Shown here piece by piece: positions 7,469 through 16,235 of a stretch of 64,000 bases of DNA (within the stretch, counting starts at the first letter, position 1; each line of letters opens with the position of its first letter). Both the position numbers and the translations under genes were made by a program. Origin of the DNA: Thermohalobaculum sp039030715 (GTDB taxonomy: Bacteria > Pseudomonadota > Alphaproteobacteria > Rhodobacterales > Rhodobacteraceae); NCBI GenBank assembly GCA_039030715.1, contig JBCCDU010000003.1, forward strand, positions 39,745 to 103,744, written 5' to 3'. Below the pieces are notes generated by a model. That model was not told where the DNA came from. It saw nothing but the letters and a program-made list of their open reading frames with translations, and made no database searches.

Positions 7469-8730
7469 ACTACCGGCTCTCAAATGTGCGCCTGATTGAT
7501 CCGCAATCCGGCTACGATGGCCCCGGGACCATCCAGATCGAAGATGGTTTGATTGCCGAAGTCACCCAGGGTCCTGTCCGAGACAACGGATACGACTGCG
7601 GTGGCAAGGTGCTTGCCCCCGGCCTCGTGGATATGCGCGTTTTCGTGGGCGAGCCGGGGGGAGAGCATCGAGAGAGTTTCCGCACGGCCGGCGCCGCTGC
7701 CGCAGCGGGCGGTGTGACCACATTTGTCGCTCAACCCAATACCGAGCCTTGTCTCGACGACCCCGCCCTGGTGCAATTTGCCTTGACCCGCGCGGCCGAG
7801 GCTGCACCGATCAACATCCATGTCATGGGTGCCCTGACCAAGGGTCTCTCAGGTGGTGAGATGTCCGAGCAGGCCTTTTTGCTAGAAGCGGGCGCACTGG
7901 CTCTGACCGATGGGGATCATGTGGTCTCCGACACCAAGGTGCTGCGCGCGATCATGGCCTATGCCGCTGGCCTCGACGCTTTGGTCGTCCACACGACGCA
8001 AGATCCCGCGCTTAGCAAGGGCGCCTGCGCCACATCTGGCGAGATCGCCTCGCGCCTGGGTTTGCCCGCCGTCCCGACGCTGGCCGAGCGCATGGCGTTG
8101 GAGCGGGACCTGGCATTGGTCGAGATGACAGGCTGCCGCTATCACGCAGCCCAGATCACAACCGAGGCTGCCCTTGCGCCTCTGGCCCGTGCGCGATCTG
8201 CGGGATTGGCAGTGACGGCTGCGACCTCCATCCACCATCTGACGCTGAACGAACTCGACATCGCGGATTACCGGACCTTCTTCAAAATAACGCCCCCGCT
8301 ACGCTCGGAAGCCGACCGTCAGGCGATGATTGCCGCCGTGGCCAATGGCGAGATCGACATCATCTGCTCCTCGCATAACCCGCAGGACGAGGAAGCCAAG
8401 CGCCTGCCCTTCGAGGAAGCAGCCCCAGGCGCCATCGGCTTGGAAACCTTCCTGCCCGCCTGCCTGCGTTTGGTGCATGAGGGGCAGCTGGACCTGTTGA
8501 CCCTGTTCCGCCGCGCCTCGCTGGCTCCGGCAGATCTGCTGGGATTGCCCGGCGGCAGGCTGACCGTTGGCGCGCCCGCCGATCTGGTGCTGTTCGACCC
8601 GGACGCGCCTTTCGTTCTGGATCGCGCAACCCTTCGGTCGAAAGCGAAGAACACCCCGTTCGACCGGCAGCGCCTGCAGGGTAAAGTTCTGGGCACCTGG
8701 GTGGCAGGTGAGCGGGTTTTCGAAGGCTAG
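7465..8730 (+). CDS. pyrC: Dihydroorotase-like protein lacking metal ligands (pseudo-dihydroorotase)
   Basis: The 421-residue protein has the amidohydrolase TIM-barrel architecture of type I dihydroorotases (GGVTTFVAQPNTEP, SIHHLTLNELDIADYR, FKITPPLR). The metal-binding HxH of the first strand, normally DMHVHLREPG, reads DMRVFVGEPG here, so both histidines are replaced (R58 and F60). The catalytic aspartate normally found in TDHAPH is also missing (SSHNP, S303). The protein is therefore probably catalytically dead. Known precedents (pyrC' of Pseudomonas) act as structural partners of ATCase, and the four-base overlap with pyrB fits that role. A functional dihydroorotase must be encoded elsewhere. 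Confidence 0.88.
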   Translation: MNYRLSNVRLIDPQSGYDGPGTIQIEDGLIAEVTQGPVRDNGYDCGGKVLAPGLVDMRVFVGEPGGEHRESFRTAGAAAAAGGVTTFVAQPNTEPCLDDPALVQFALTRAAEAAPINIHVMGALTKGLSGGEMSEQAFLLEAGALALTDGDHVVSDTKVLRAIMAYAAGLDALVVHTTQDPALSKGACATSGEIASRLGLPAVPTLAERMALERDLALVEMTGCRYHAAQITTEAALAPLARARSAGLAVTAATSIHHLTLNELDIADYRTFFKITPPLRSEADRQAMIAAVANGEIDIICSSHNPQDEEAKRLPFEEAAPGAIGLETFLPACLRLVHEGQLDLLTLFRRASLAPADLLGLPGGRLTVGAPADLVLFDPDAPFVLDRATLRSKAKNTPFDRQRLQGKVLGTWVAGERVFEG

Positions 8731-8735
8731 ACACG

Positions 8736-9359
8736 ATGCTGCATGAAATCATGGGGATCGATCGGGCACTGCCGTGGCTGGCTCTCGCCTTTGGTGTCGG
8801 ATATCTGGCGGGCACACTGCCCGTGGGTGTGATTGTCGCGCGGGTCTTTGGTCTGGGCGATCTGCGCCAGATCGGCTCTGGCAATATCGGCGCCACGAAT
8901 GTGCTGCGCACGGGAAACAAGAAAGCGGCGATGCTGACTTTGTGGCTGGATGCCGCCAAAGGCACGGTGCCGGTCTTGATCTTCCTGGGCTGGGGCGACC
9001 TGGCCGCACAGGCGGCGGGACTTGGGGCCGTAATCGGCCACTGCTTCCCGGTGTGGCTGCGGTTTCGCGGCGGCAAAGGCGTGGCGAGCTATATCGGTGT
9101 GATCATGGCGCTCTATTGGCCGGTCGGTTTGCTCTGCTGCCTCACCTGGCTGCTCGCGGTGGGGCTAAGCCGGATTTCCTCAGTGGGCGCCCTGGTCTCT
9201 ACCGCAGTGGTGCCACTCTGGCTGATCGCGTTCAATCGGTGGGAGGTCGTGCTCTGCGCCTGTCTTCTGGCGATGATCATCTGGTTGCGTCACATCCCCA
9301 ACATCCGCCGCCTGATAGCTGGAACAGAGCCCAAAGTCGGAAAGCGCAAGGCCGGTTAA
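8736..9359 (+). CDS. plsY: Acyl-phosphate:glycerol-3-phosphate acyltransferase PlsY
   Basis: The 207-residue integral membrane enzyme acylates glycerol-3-phosphate using acyl-phosphate, the first step of phospholipid synthesis. The three PlsY signatures are present: GSGNIGATNVLRTG after the first span, the loop GHCFPVWLRFRGGKGVA, and the late HIPNIRRLIAGTE. Five hydrophobic segments fit the family topology. It begins five bases after the pyrC-like stop and is probably in the same operon. Its TAA stop lies inside the palindromic CtrA-like box that precedes dprA. Confidence 0.95.
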   Translation: MLHEIMGIDRALPWLALAFGVGYLAGTLPVGVIVARVFGLGDLRQIGSGNIGATNVLRTGNKKAAMLTLWLDAAKGTVPVLIFLGWGDLAAQAAGLGAVIGHCFPVWLRFRGGKGVASYIGVIMALYWPVGLLCCLTWLLAVGLSRISSVGALVSTAVVPLWLIAFNRWEVVLCACLLAMIIWLRHIPNIRRLIAGTEPKVGKRKAG

Positions 9360-9373
9360 CCAATGGTTAACCG
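9353..9373. promoter_or_regulatory. CtrA-type box upstream of dprA
   Basis: The sequence contains TTAACCAATGGTTAA (9356-9370), an exact TTAA-N7-TTAA arrangement as recognised by the alphaproteobacterial response regulator CtrA. It sits in a perfect palindrome with 9-base arms and a 3-base centre (9353-9373). It overlaps the plsY stop and lies 37 bases before the dprA ATG, close to the expected promoter position. CtrA control of dprA and other DNA-uptake genes is known in Rhodobacter capsulatus. Binding here is inferred from the motif. Confidence 0.65.
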
Positions 9374-9409
9374 CGAATCGGTCCTCATCGGGTCAAATGA
9401 GGAGAAGCC

Positions 9410-10636
9410 ATGTCGCTCGCCCCACCGCTCGCGCCGCAGCGCGGCCGCCCCGCTACGCCGGATGCAGGTTCAAAGGATCTTTCGGAGGAAGAGCAACTCT
9501 GCCGCCTGCGACTTATCCGATCCCAGAATGTCGGGCCCCGCAGCTATCGTGAGTTGATCCGCAGGTTCGGCAGCGCCGAACAAGCGCTTCGCGTGCTGCC
9601 GCAACTCGCCCTGCGCGGTGGCAAGCGCGGCTACGTGCCCTGCCCCCGCGAGGATGCGGAGGCAGAGATCGAGGCCGGTTTAGCCGCCGGCGCCCATCTG
9701 CTAATGATCCACGAAGCGGGCTATCCCCAATTGCTGGCGGAGATCGACAATCCCCCGCCCGCCCTCTGGTTGCAAGGACAGGTGAAGGCATTGTCCATGC
9801 CGGCGATCGCCGTTGTCGGCGCGCGCAATGCCTCGGCACTGGGTTTGCGCACGGCCGCGCGCCTGTCGGCGGAGCTGTCTGGCGGGGGGCACATCATCGT
9901 CTCCGGCCTCGCGCGAGGGATCGACGCGGCGGCCCATCGCGAGGCGCTGTCCTACGGCACTATTGCGGTGATGGCCGGTGGCGTCGACAAAATCTATCCC
10001 CCGGAAAACCGGGATCTGGCCGAAAAGATCACGGATACCGGCGCACTGATTTCCGAATGTCCTGTCGGGGTCGAACCGACTTCGAAACACTTCCCCCGGC
10101 GCAACCGGCTGATTTCGGGCCTCTCGATGGGCGTGCTCCTGATCGAGGCTGCCGTGCGCTCGGGTTCCCTGATCACCGCGCGCTATGCTCTCGAGCAAGG
10201 GCGCGAGGCGATGGCCTGCCCCGGTGCGCCGGAAGACCCCCGCGCCGGCGGCTGCAACGCCCTGATCCGCGAGGGTGCAGCCCTGATCCGCCATGGCCAG
10301 GATGTGCTGGAGGCCTTGGCCGCCCCCCGCGCGCGAGGCTTCGCTGAACCCGGCAATGCCTTCCTGTTCGACGCCGACGAGTATGGCGACGAGACGATGC
10401 GCGACGACTACGACGCATTGTCGGATTTCGACGAGGGCGGCGAAGCCGACAGCCGCGCGCTGGCCGAGCAGATCCTCGGCCTGCTGGGCCCCAATCCGGT
10501 GGATCTGGACGAAGTCGCACGGCAATGCGGCGCGGAACCGTCGGAGTTTTCGATGGCATTGTTGGAGTTGGATCTCGCCGGGCAAATCGAACTGTTGCCG
10601 GGCGGCCTGATCTGCCGCGCGGGCGATCCCGGCTGA
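9410..10636 (+). CDS. dprA: DNA-processing protein DprA
   Basis: The 408-residue protein protects incoming single-stranded DNA and loads RecA during natural transformation or gene-transfer-agent uptake. It has an N-terminal SAM-like/helical part (residues ~20-100) and the Rossmann-like DNA_processg_A core. Core motifs are VVGARNASALGL, VSGLARGIDAAAHREAL, GGVDKIYPPEN, PRRNRLISGLS and EAAVRSGSLITARYALEQGR. A C-terminal winged-helix segment (GPNPVDLDEVARQCG) is typical of Gram-negative DprA. GAGGAG lies five bases before the ATG. A CtrA-like box sits immediately upstream, suggesting cell-cycle/GTA-linked control. Confidence 0.95.
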   Translation: MSLAPPLAPQRGRPATPDAGSKDLSEEEQLCRLRLIRSQNVGPRSYRELIRRFGSAEQALRVLPQLALRGGKRGYVPCPREDAEAEIEAGLAAGAHLLMIHEAGYPQLLAEIDNPPPALWLQGQVKALSMPAIAVVGARNASALGLRTAARLSAELSGGGHIIVSGLARGIDAAAHREALSYGTIAVMAGGVDKIYPPENRDLAEKITDTGALISECPVGVEPTSKHFPRRNRLISGLSMGVLLIEAAVRSGSLITARYALEQGREAMACPGAPEDPRAGGCNALIREGAALIRHGQDVLEALAAPRARGFAEPGNAFLFDADEYGDETMRDDYDALSDFDEGGEADSRALAEQILGLLGPNPVDLDEVARQCGAEPSEFSMALLELDLAGQIELLPGGLICRAGDPG

Positions 10637-10715
10637 CGGGGCCGCCGACCGTCGCTCGGGCCGCAGACCCGCGGCGTCAGAACAGCACATCTGACCCGCT
10701 GCAACGGCTCGACCG

Positions 10716-10744
10716 TTGACAGCATGGGATCGCTGACCCATTTT
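10716..10744 (+). promoter_or_regulatory. Candidate promoter for topA
   Basis: TTGACA (10716-10721) is followed after 17 bases by CATTTT (10739-10744). The -35 is perfect and the -10 is weak. It would give a leader of about 30 bases before the topA ATG at 10783, which has CAGGAG eight bases upstream. Assigned by eye. Confidence 0.35.
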
Positions 10745-10782
10745 CCACCGCCAACCTTCCCCTCAGTGTCCAGGAGACATGA

Positions 10783-13326
10783 ATGGCCGTTGTTGTTGTT
10801 GAATCCCCGGCCAAGGCCAAGACCATCAATGCTTATCTGGGGAACGACTTCACGGTTCTGGCCTCCTATGGCCATGTCCGCGATCTGCCGTCCAAGGATG
10901 GTTCGGTCGATACCGACAATGGGTTTGAAATGATCTGGGAGGTCGATCCCAAATCGCAAAAGCACGTTCGCGCGATTGCCGATGCTCTGTCCGAGCATGA
11001 TCGTTTGATCCTCGCCACTGACCCGGATCGCGAGGGCGAGGCCATTTCTTGGCACCTGATGGAGGCGCTGCGCAAACGCCGCGCGCTGAAGAAGGACACA
11101 CCGGTCGAGCGCGTGGTCTTCAACGCCATCACCAAGACCGCGGTGACCGAGGCGATGCAGAACCCGCGCGACATCGATATGGAGCTGGTGGACGCCTATC
11201 TGGCGCGCCGTGCCCTGGATTATCTGGTGGGCTTCAACCTCAGCCCCGTCCTGTGGCGCAAACTACCCGGCGCGAAATCCGCGGGCCGGGTCCAATCCGT
11301 GGCGCTGCGCCTGATCGTCGAGCGCGAGATGGAAATCGAGGCGTTCAAGCCCCGCGAATACTGGTCGGTCAAGGCCGTGCTGGAAACGCCGGAGGGTGCG
11401 AGTTTCGAGGCCCGTCTGACGACGCTGGCCGGCAACAAGCTCGACCGTTACGACATCGCCGATGAAGCGGCCGCCACGGCTGCGGTCGAGGCGATCAGGG
11501 CGGTCGCCCTTTCGGTCCTCAGCGTCGAGGCGAAGCCCACGACCCGCAACCCGGCCGCCCCGTTCATGACTTCGACCCTGCAGCAGGAGGCCAGTCGCAA
11601 GCTGGGCTTTGGCGCACAGGAGACGATGCGCACGGCACAGCGCCTCTATGAGGCAGGGCACATCACCTATATGCGGACCGACGGCATCGACATGGCGCCG
11701 GAGGCCGTGATGGCCGCCCGCGACGCGGTAAAGAACCTCTATGGCGAGGATTATCTGCCAAACTCGCCGCGTATGTACAAAAACAAGGCCAAGAACGCGC
11801 AGGAGGCCCACGAGTGCATCCGGCCCACCCGCATGGATGTCGGACCCGACAAGATCCGCGTCGATAGCGGCGAGAGGCGCCTGTACGAGTTGATCTGGAA
11901 ACGCGCGCTCGCCAGCCAGATGGAAGCCGCGCGGTTCCAGCGCACGACGGTCGAGATCGGCGACAAGGCGAACTCGGTCGGCCTGCGCGCTACCGGTCAG
12001 GTGGTGACCTTCGACGGGTTCCTGCGAGTCTATGAGGAAGGCCGCGACGAACGCCCCGATCAGGTGATCGACGAGGATGACCGCCGCTTGCCCCCGATTG
12101 CCGAAAATGCATCGCTCAGTCAGACATCCGTGACACCGGAGCAGCATTTCACCCAGCCCCCGCCGCGCTATACCGAGGCGAAGCTGGTCAAGCGAATGGA
12201 AGAATTGGGGATCGGTCGTCCCTCCACCTATGCGTCGATCATCAACACGATCGAGACCCGCGAATACGTGCGCAAGGACAAGAACCGACTGTTTCCGGAG
12301 GATAAGGGCCGCCTGGTAACGGCGTTTCTATCGAATTATTTTTCGCGCTATGTCGAATACGATTTCACCGCAGATATGGAGGAACAGCTCGACGATATCT
12401 CTGGCGGGCGCGTCGAATGGAAATCGGTGCTGGAGCGGTTCTGGAAGGATTTCTCCGATGCTGTCGGCGAGACGGCGGATCTGCGTATCGGCGAGGTACT
12501 GGAGAAGATCAACGAGGTGCTGGCGCCCCACCTCTTCCCCGATCCGGGCGACGGCTCCGACCCCAGGCTTTGCCCAAAATGCAAGGAAGGCAAACTGTCT
12601 ATGCGCACGGCGCGGGCGGGTGGCGCGTTCATCGGATGCTCCAGCTATCCCGAATGCCGCTATACGCGCGCGTTGGGTGGCGAGGAAGGCGACAGCGAGC
12701 TTTCGGGCGACGGCAAGCTCTTGGGTCACGACGGCGACCAGCCGGTCAGCCTGCGCAGCGGGCGCTTTGGCGTTTACGTACAGCTGGGCGAGCAGGATCC
12801 GGAAAGCAAGGAGAAGCCCAAACGCTCCTCTCTACCCAAGGGGGTCGAGCCCGCGGATGTCGATCTGCAGATGGCGCTGGATCTGCTCTCCCTGCCCCGC
12901 CCGGTGGGTCCGCACCCCGATGACGGTGAGATGATCGAGGCCGGGATTGGCCGTTACGGGCCCTACGTTCGCCATGGCCGCACCTATGCAAGCCTGGAAC
13001 AGGGCGACGATGTGCTGACCGTCGGTATGAACCGCGCGGTCGAGTTGATCGCGAAGAAGGCCGCGAAGGGGCCGGGGCGCAGGGCGGCCCAGGCGCCGCT
13101 GCGCGAGTTGGGCGAGCATCCCGACGGCGGGCCCGTGAACGTGATGGACGGGCGCTATGGTCCTTATGTGAAGTGGGAAAAGATCAACGCCACCCTGGCC
13201 AAGGAACAGGACCCCCATAAGATCACGCTGGAGGAAGCACTGGCCCTGGTGGAGGCGAAAGCCGCGACCAAGAAGAAGAAAAAACCAGCGAAGAAATCGA
13301 AGAAAGCAGCCGCGGCAGACGGGTGA
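10783..13326 (+). CDS. topA: DNA topoisomerase I
   Basis: This is an 847-residue type IA topoisomerase that relaxes negative supercoils. The TOPRIM domain opens with VVVVESPAKAKTINAYLG (catalytic E7) and contains ATDPDREGEA (D80, D82). The DNA-cleaving tyrosine is Y296 in TYMRTDG. A C4 zinc ribbon starts at C597 (CPKC...C...PEC), followed by three topo-C repeats of the RFGVYVQLG / RYGPYV type. The C-terminus ends in a strongly lysine-rich tail, common in alphaproteobacterial TopA. CAGGAG precedes the ATG. It is followed by rnr on the same strand. Confidence 0.97.
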   Translation: MAVVVVESPAKAKTINAYLGNDFTVLASYGHVRDLPSKDGSVDTDNGFEMIWEVDPKSQKHVRAIADALSEHDRLILATDPDREGEAISWHLMEALRKRRALKKDTPVERVVFNAITKTAVTEAMQNPRDIDMELVDAYLARRALDYLVGFNLSPVLWRKLPGAKSAGRVQSVALRLIVEREMEIEAFKPREYWSVKAVLETPEGASFEARLTTLAGNKLDRYDIADEAAATAAVEAIRAVALSVLSVEAKPTTRNPAAPFMTSTLQQEASRKLGFGAQETMRTAQRLYEAGHITYMRTDGIDMAPEAVMAARDAVKNLYGEDYLPNSPRMYKNKAKNAQEAHECIRPTRMDVGPDKIRVDSGERRLYELIWKRALASQMEAARFQRTTVEIGDKANSVGLRATGQVVTFDGFLRVYEEGRDERPDQVIDEDDRRLPPIAENASLSQTSVTPEQHFTQPPPRYTEAKLVKRMEELGIGRPSTYASIINTIETREYVRKDKNRLFPEDKGRLVTAFLSNYFSRYVEYDFTADMEEQLDDISGGRVEWKSVLERFWKDFSDAVGETADLRIGEVLEKINEVLAPHLFPDPGDGSDPRLCPKCKEGKLSMRTARAGGAFIGCSSYPECRYTRALGGEEGDSELSGDGKLLGHDGDQPVSLRSGRFGVYVQLGEQDPESKEKPKRSSLPKGVEPADVDLQMALDLLSLPRPVGPHPDDGEMIEAGIGRYGPYVRHGRTYASLEQGDDVLTVGMNRAVELIAKKAAKGPGRRAAQAPLRELGEHPDGGPVNVMDGRYGPYVKWEKINATLAKEQDPHKITLEEALALVEAKAATKKKKKPAKKSKKAAAADG

Positions 13327-13342
13327 AGCAAATCCTCACCCG
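13320..13342 (+). terminator. Hairpin at the topA stop
   Basis: CGGGTGA (13320-13326, containing the topA TGA) pairs perfectly with TCACCCG (13336-13342) across a nine-base loop. It is followed by ATTTAAATT rather than a full T-run. It may be a weak terminator or mRNA-stabilising hairpin between topA and rnr. Confidence 0.4.
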
Positions 13343-13392
13343 ATTTAAATTGGGCCACGACGCCGGGTCGAGAGCGTGCTAAGGCCCCGCGG

Positions 13393-15618
13393 ATGACACG
13401 AATTCCAAGCAAAGATGAACTCGTCGCCTGGCTCGAGGAGAACCCAAGCGCCACCGGCAAGCGCGAGATCGCGCGCGCCTTCGGTATCAAGGGTGCCGGG
13501 CGGATCGAGCTGAAGCGGCTCCTGCGCGAGATGCAGGACGAAGGACTGATCCAGAAGCGTGGGCGCCGGGTCGGTGCGCCGGGCGCCCTACCCACCGTCA
13601 CCATGCTGAGAGCACTGGGCCCGGACAGCGATGGAGACATCTTTGCCGAACCGATGAATTGGGAGGGGGAAGGCGACCCGCCCCGCATCCTTTTCATGCC
13701 ACGCAAGGGCGATCCCGCGCTGACGGAGGGAGACCGATTTCTCGCCAAACTGCGTCCCGTCGAAGGCGAGTTCGCGCTGAACTACGAAGCGCGTCTGATC
13801 AAGAAGATAGGCAGTGGGCCGCGCCAGATGCTCGGCATTTATCGCAAGGGGCCGGATGGCGGACGCGTCGTGCCGATCGAGAAGAAGGCCGACAAGGAGT
13901 GGCTGATCCCTTCAGGCGCCGGAATGGATGCCAGGGATGGCGAATTGGTAGAGGCCGAGAGCACCGGCGGCCCCCGCATGGGTTTGCCCCGCGGAAAGAT
14001 TACCTCACGGCTTGGAGACCCCGGCGCGCCCAAACAGGTCTCGCTGATCGCGCTGCATCAGCATGGCATCCCGGATGCCTTCCCGAACGACGTAGTGGCC
14101 GAGGCAGAAGCGGCGCGCGACAGAGCCAAGGGTCGCGAGGACCTGACCACGCTCGACCTGCTCACCATCGACCCTGCGGATGCGCGCGACCACGATGATG
14201 CGGTCTTCGCGGCACCGGACGATGATCCCGCCAATCCAGGTGGCCATGTGGTCTGGGTCGCAATCGCCGACGTCGCCGCCTATGTCCGCCCCGGGACAAA
14301 GCTGGATAGCGAGGCGCGCACGCGCGGCAACTCCACCTACTTCCCAGATCGCGTGAGCCCGATGCTGCCCGAGAAGCTCTCGACCGATCTCTGCTCGCTG
14401 CACGAGGGAGTGGAGCGGCCCTGTCTCGCCGTGCGTATGGTGCTGAATGCCGAAGGCGAGAAGCAGAGCCATCGCTTCACGCGCGGCATGATGCGATCAC
14501 GCGCCTCGCTCAGCTACGAACAGGCGCGAGCGGCGGCTGACGGACAGGCGGGCGCTGTGCCGCTGGGGCTGGAGAAGGTGATCGCGCAGCTCTACACCGC
14601 CTATCGTGCCGCAGCCACCGCCCGCGACCGGCGCCAACCGCTGGATCTGGACCTGCCGGAGCGGCGCATCGAGCTCAGCGACGATGGCGAGGTCACAGCG
14701 ATCCGTCAACGCGAACGGCTGGACGCGCATCGGCTGATCGAGGAGTTCATGATCCTCGCCAATGTCGCCGCGGCGGAGGAGTTGGAGGCGCTGGACCGCC
14801 CCTGCCTCTACCGGGTTCATGAAGAGCCGAATGCCGAGAAGATAGATGCCCTGCGCGAAAGCGTCGAAACCCTGGGCCTGACACTTGCCAAAGGGCAGGT
14901 TCTGCAAACCCGTCACCTGAACGATCTGCTGCGCGGTGCGCGCGGCACGGATGCGGAGGAGATGGTCAACCTGCAGGTTCTGCGCGCACAGACCCAGGCC
15001 TATTATTCGGCAGAGAATTTTGGGCATTTCGGCCTGCATCTGCGCCGTTATGCCCATTTCACCTCGCCGATCCGGCGATATGCGGACCTGCTGGTGCATC
15101 GGGCGCTGACGGGCGAGCTCTCCGACGACGACGTTGAGCGCCTCGCGGAAACCGCGAGCCAGATTAGCCAGACCGAGCGCCGCTCGATGGATGCGGAGCG
15201 CGATACGATTGATCGCTATCTCGCGCATTACCTGGCGGGGCGCGAGGGCGCGAGCTTCCGCGGTCGCATCTCCGGCATTGCGCGCTTTGGCCTGTTCGTG
15301 AAGCTGGATGAGACCGGGGCCGATGGGCTGATCCCGATCGGAACCCTTGGGCGCGAATATTTCCACTTCGACGCCGAGGCGCTGACGCTGACCGGCGAAC
15401 GCTCGGGCCGCGTGCTGGGCCTGGGAATGCGTGCCGAAGTGCGCCTGGTCGAGGCGACGCCAGTGACCGGAGGGCTGATCTTCGAGCTTCTGTCGGCAGA
15501 TGGCGCGGCCCCGTCGCCCAGGGGTCGGCGAAGAGGCGGGCCAAAGCGTAAACTGGCGAAATCGAAGGTTGCCAAAGCAAAGGCGACCAGGAAGGCGAAG
15601 CGCAAGGCGCGCGGCTAA
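13393..15618 (+). CDS. rnr: Ribonuclease R
   Basis: The 741-residue 3'-5' exoribonuclease degrades structured RNA. Domains in order: an N-terminal winged helix (residues ~1-60, EIARAFGIKGAGRIELKRLLREM), two cold-shock domains, the RNB catalytic domain with DPADARDHDD (D260, D266, D268, D269 as metal ligands) and HLRRYAHFTSPIRRYADL, then an S1 domain (FRGRISGIARFGLFVKL). A basic lysine-rich tail ends the protein. The start ATG lies 66 bases after topA and no strong ribosome-binding site is visible. Length and domain set distinguish it from RNase II. Confidence 0.95.
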   Translation: MTRIPSKDELVAWLEENPSATGKREIARAFGIKGAGRIELKRLLREMQDEGLIQKRGRRVGAPGALPTVTMLRALGPDSDGDIFAEPMNWEGEGDPPRILFMPRKGDPALTEGDRFLAKLRPVEGEFALNYEARLIKKIGSGPRQMLGIYRKGPDGGRVVPIEKKADKEWLIPSGAGMDARDGELVEAESTGGPRMGLPRGKITSRLGDPGAPKQVSLIALHQHGIPDAFPNDVVAEAEAARDRAKGREDLTTLDLLTIDPADARDHDDAVFAAPDDDPANPGGHVVWVAIADVAAYVRPGTKLDSEARTRGNSTYFPDRVSPMLPEKLSTDLCSLHEGVERPCLAVRMVLNAEGEKQSHRFTRGMMRSRASLSYEQARAAADGQAGAVPLGLEKVIAQLYTAYRAAATARDRRQPLDLDLPERRIELSDDGEVTAIRQRERLDAHRLIEEFMILANVAAAEELEALDRPCLYRVHEEPNAEKIDALRESVETLGLTLAKGQVLQTRHLNDLLRGARGTDAEEMVNLQVLRAQTQAYYSAENFGHFGLHLRRYAHFTSPIRRYADLLVHRALTGELSDDDVERLAETASQISQTERRSMDAERDTIDRYLAHYLAGREGASFRGRISGIARFGLFVKLDETGADGLIPIGTLGREYFHFDAEALTLTGERSGRVLGLGMRAEVRLVEATPVTGGLIFELLSADGAAPSPRGRRRGGPKRKLAKSKVAKAKATRKAKRKARG

Positions 15619-15621
15619 GAC

Positions 15622-15963
15622 CTAGTCCACAGCCTTGATCAACTTGCGCTCCAGCACTTTCAGGACTTGTGCAAGCTCGTGCCCCCGCTTCAGGATGCGT
15701 CCGTCCATGCCAACCACTGAATAGGCCCCCTGCCGCTTGGCATCACGGGGACATTTTTCGACCCGGTACATCGGCGTTTCTGCCGCCCGGCGGAAGATCG
15801 AGACAACCGCTCGGTCGCCAAGGTGATCGATGGCGTAATCCTTGGCGATGCCAAGCGCCACCATCCGTCCGTAGACGCCCATGATCTGATAAAGCTCAGC
15901 GCGCTGAAACGCGTGGGAGGGGGGCGGCGCAGGCCGCAGCGTGACAACCTGATCCATGCTCAT
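15622..15963 (-). CDS. DUF2794 domain-containing protein
   Basis: The 113-residue protein carries the DUF2794 signature found across alphaproteobacteria: FQRAELYQIMGVYGRMVALG, KDYAIDHLGDRAVVSIFRR, RVEKCPRDAKRQGAYSVV and ILKRGHELAQVLKVLERKL. No biochemical role is known. I start at the ATG at 15963 (MSMDQVV); twelve codons further upstream are open but unconserved. Neither reading has a good ribosome-binding site. Its 3' end lies three bases from the convergent rnr stop. The long structured gap upstream separates it from hspQ, so it probably has its own promoter. Confidence 0.82.
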   Translation of the reverse strand: MSMDQVVTLRPAPPPSHAFQRAELYQIMGVYGRMVALGIAKDYAIDHLGDRAVVSIFRRAAETPMYRVEKCPRDAKRQGAYSVVGMDGRILKRGHELAQVLKVLERKLIKAVD

Positions 15964-16024
15964 ATCAACATCTTGGCACTCATGACGAGAGGAAGGCAAG
16001 CTGAAAGCAATCGTCAGAATTTGG

Positions 16025-16055
16025 CCTAATCTGCATAAAAATTACCCAGATTAGG
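16025..16055. repeat. Inverted repeat upstream of the DUF2794 gene
   Basis: CCTAATCTG (16025-16033) and CAGATTAGG (16047-16055) form perfect 9-base arms around a 13-base AT-rich centre. The site lies 60-90 bases upstream of the DUF2794 start, where an operator or promoter would be expected. It could bind a dimeric regulator. Confidence 0.5.
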
Positions 16056-16104
16056 TCATTCCTTCACCCTTCTGGGGCGCGATGAGGATCAGGCCGAAAG
16101 GCGG

Positions 16105-16149
16105 CCCGGTGCCGGTGGTTCAGCCCCCACCCAGAATCCCGGCACCGGG
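16105..16149. other. GC-rich stem-loop with nested hairpin, possible structured RNA
   Basis: An 11-bp perfect stem joins 16105-16115 (CCCGGTGCCGG) and 16139-16149 (CCGGCACCGGG). Its loop holds a second short stem (GGTGG with CCACC). A small GCC-GAAA-GGC hairpin lies just 5' (about 16093-16102) and a 14-bp GAAA-loop hairpin lies 3' (16186-16217). Such an array in a 272-base gap suggests a structured RNA or an mRNA leader/trailer. I do not recognise 6S, SRP, tmRNA or RNase P signatures, and the transcribed strand is uncertain. Confidence 0.35.
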
Positions 16150-16185
16150 TTCCTTTCGGTAGAATCCCAAGACGTGATAACAGAA

Positions 16186-16217
16186 CTCCCCTGCCTGGCG
16201 AAAGCCGGGCGGGGGAG
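16186..16217 (-). terminator. Strong hairpin, probable hspQ terminator
   Basis: A 14-bp stem (16186-16199 with 16204-16217, two or three G:T pairs) is closed by GAAA on the plus strand. It begins about 20 bases after the hspQ stop. On the minus strand it is followed by TTCTGTT, a partial T-tract, so it best fits termination of hspQ. The plus strand has no T-tract after it. Confidence 0.5.
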
Positions 16218-16235
16218 ATCGCCATCAGGCACTGT

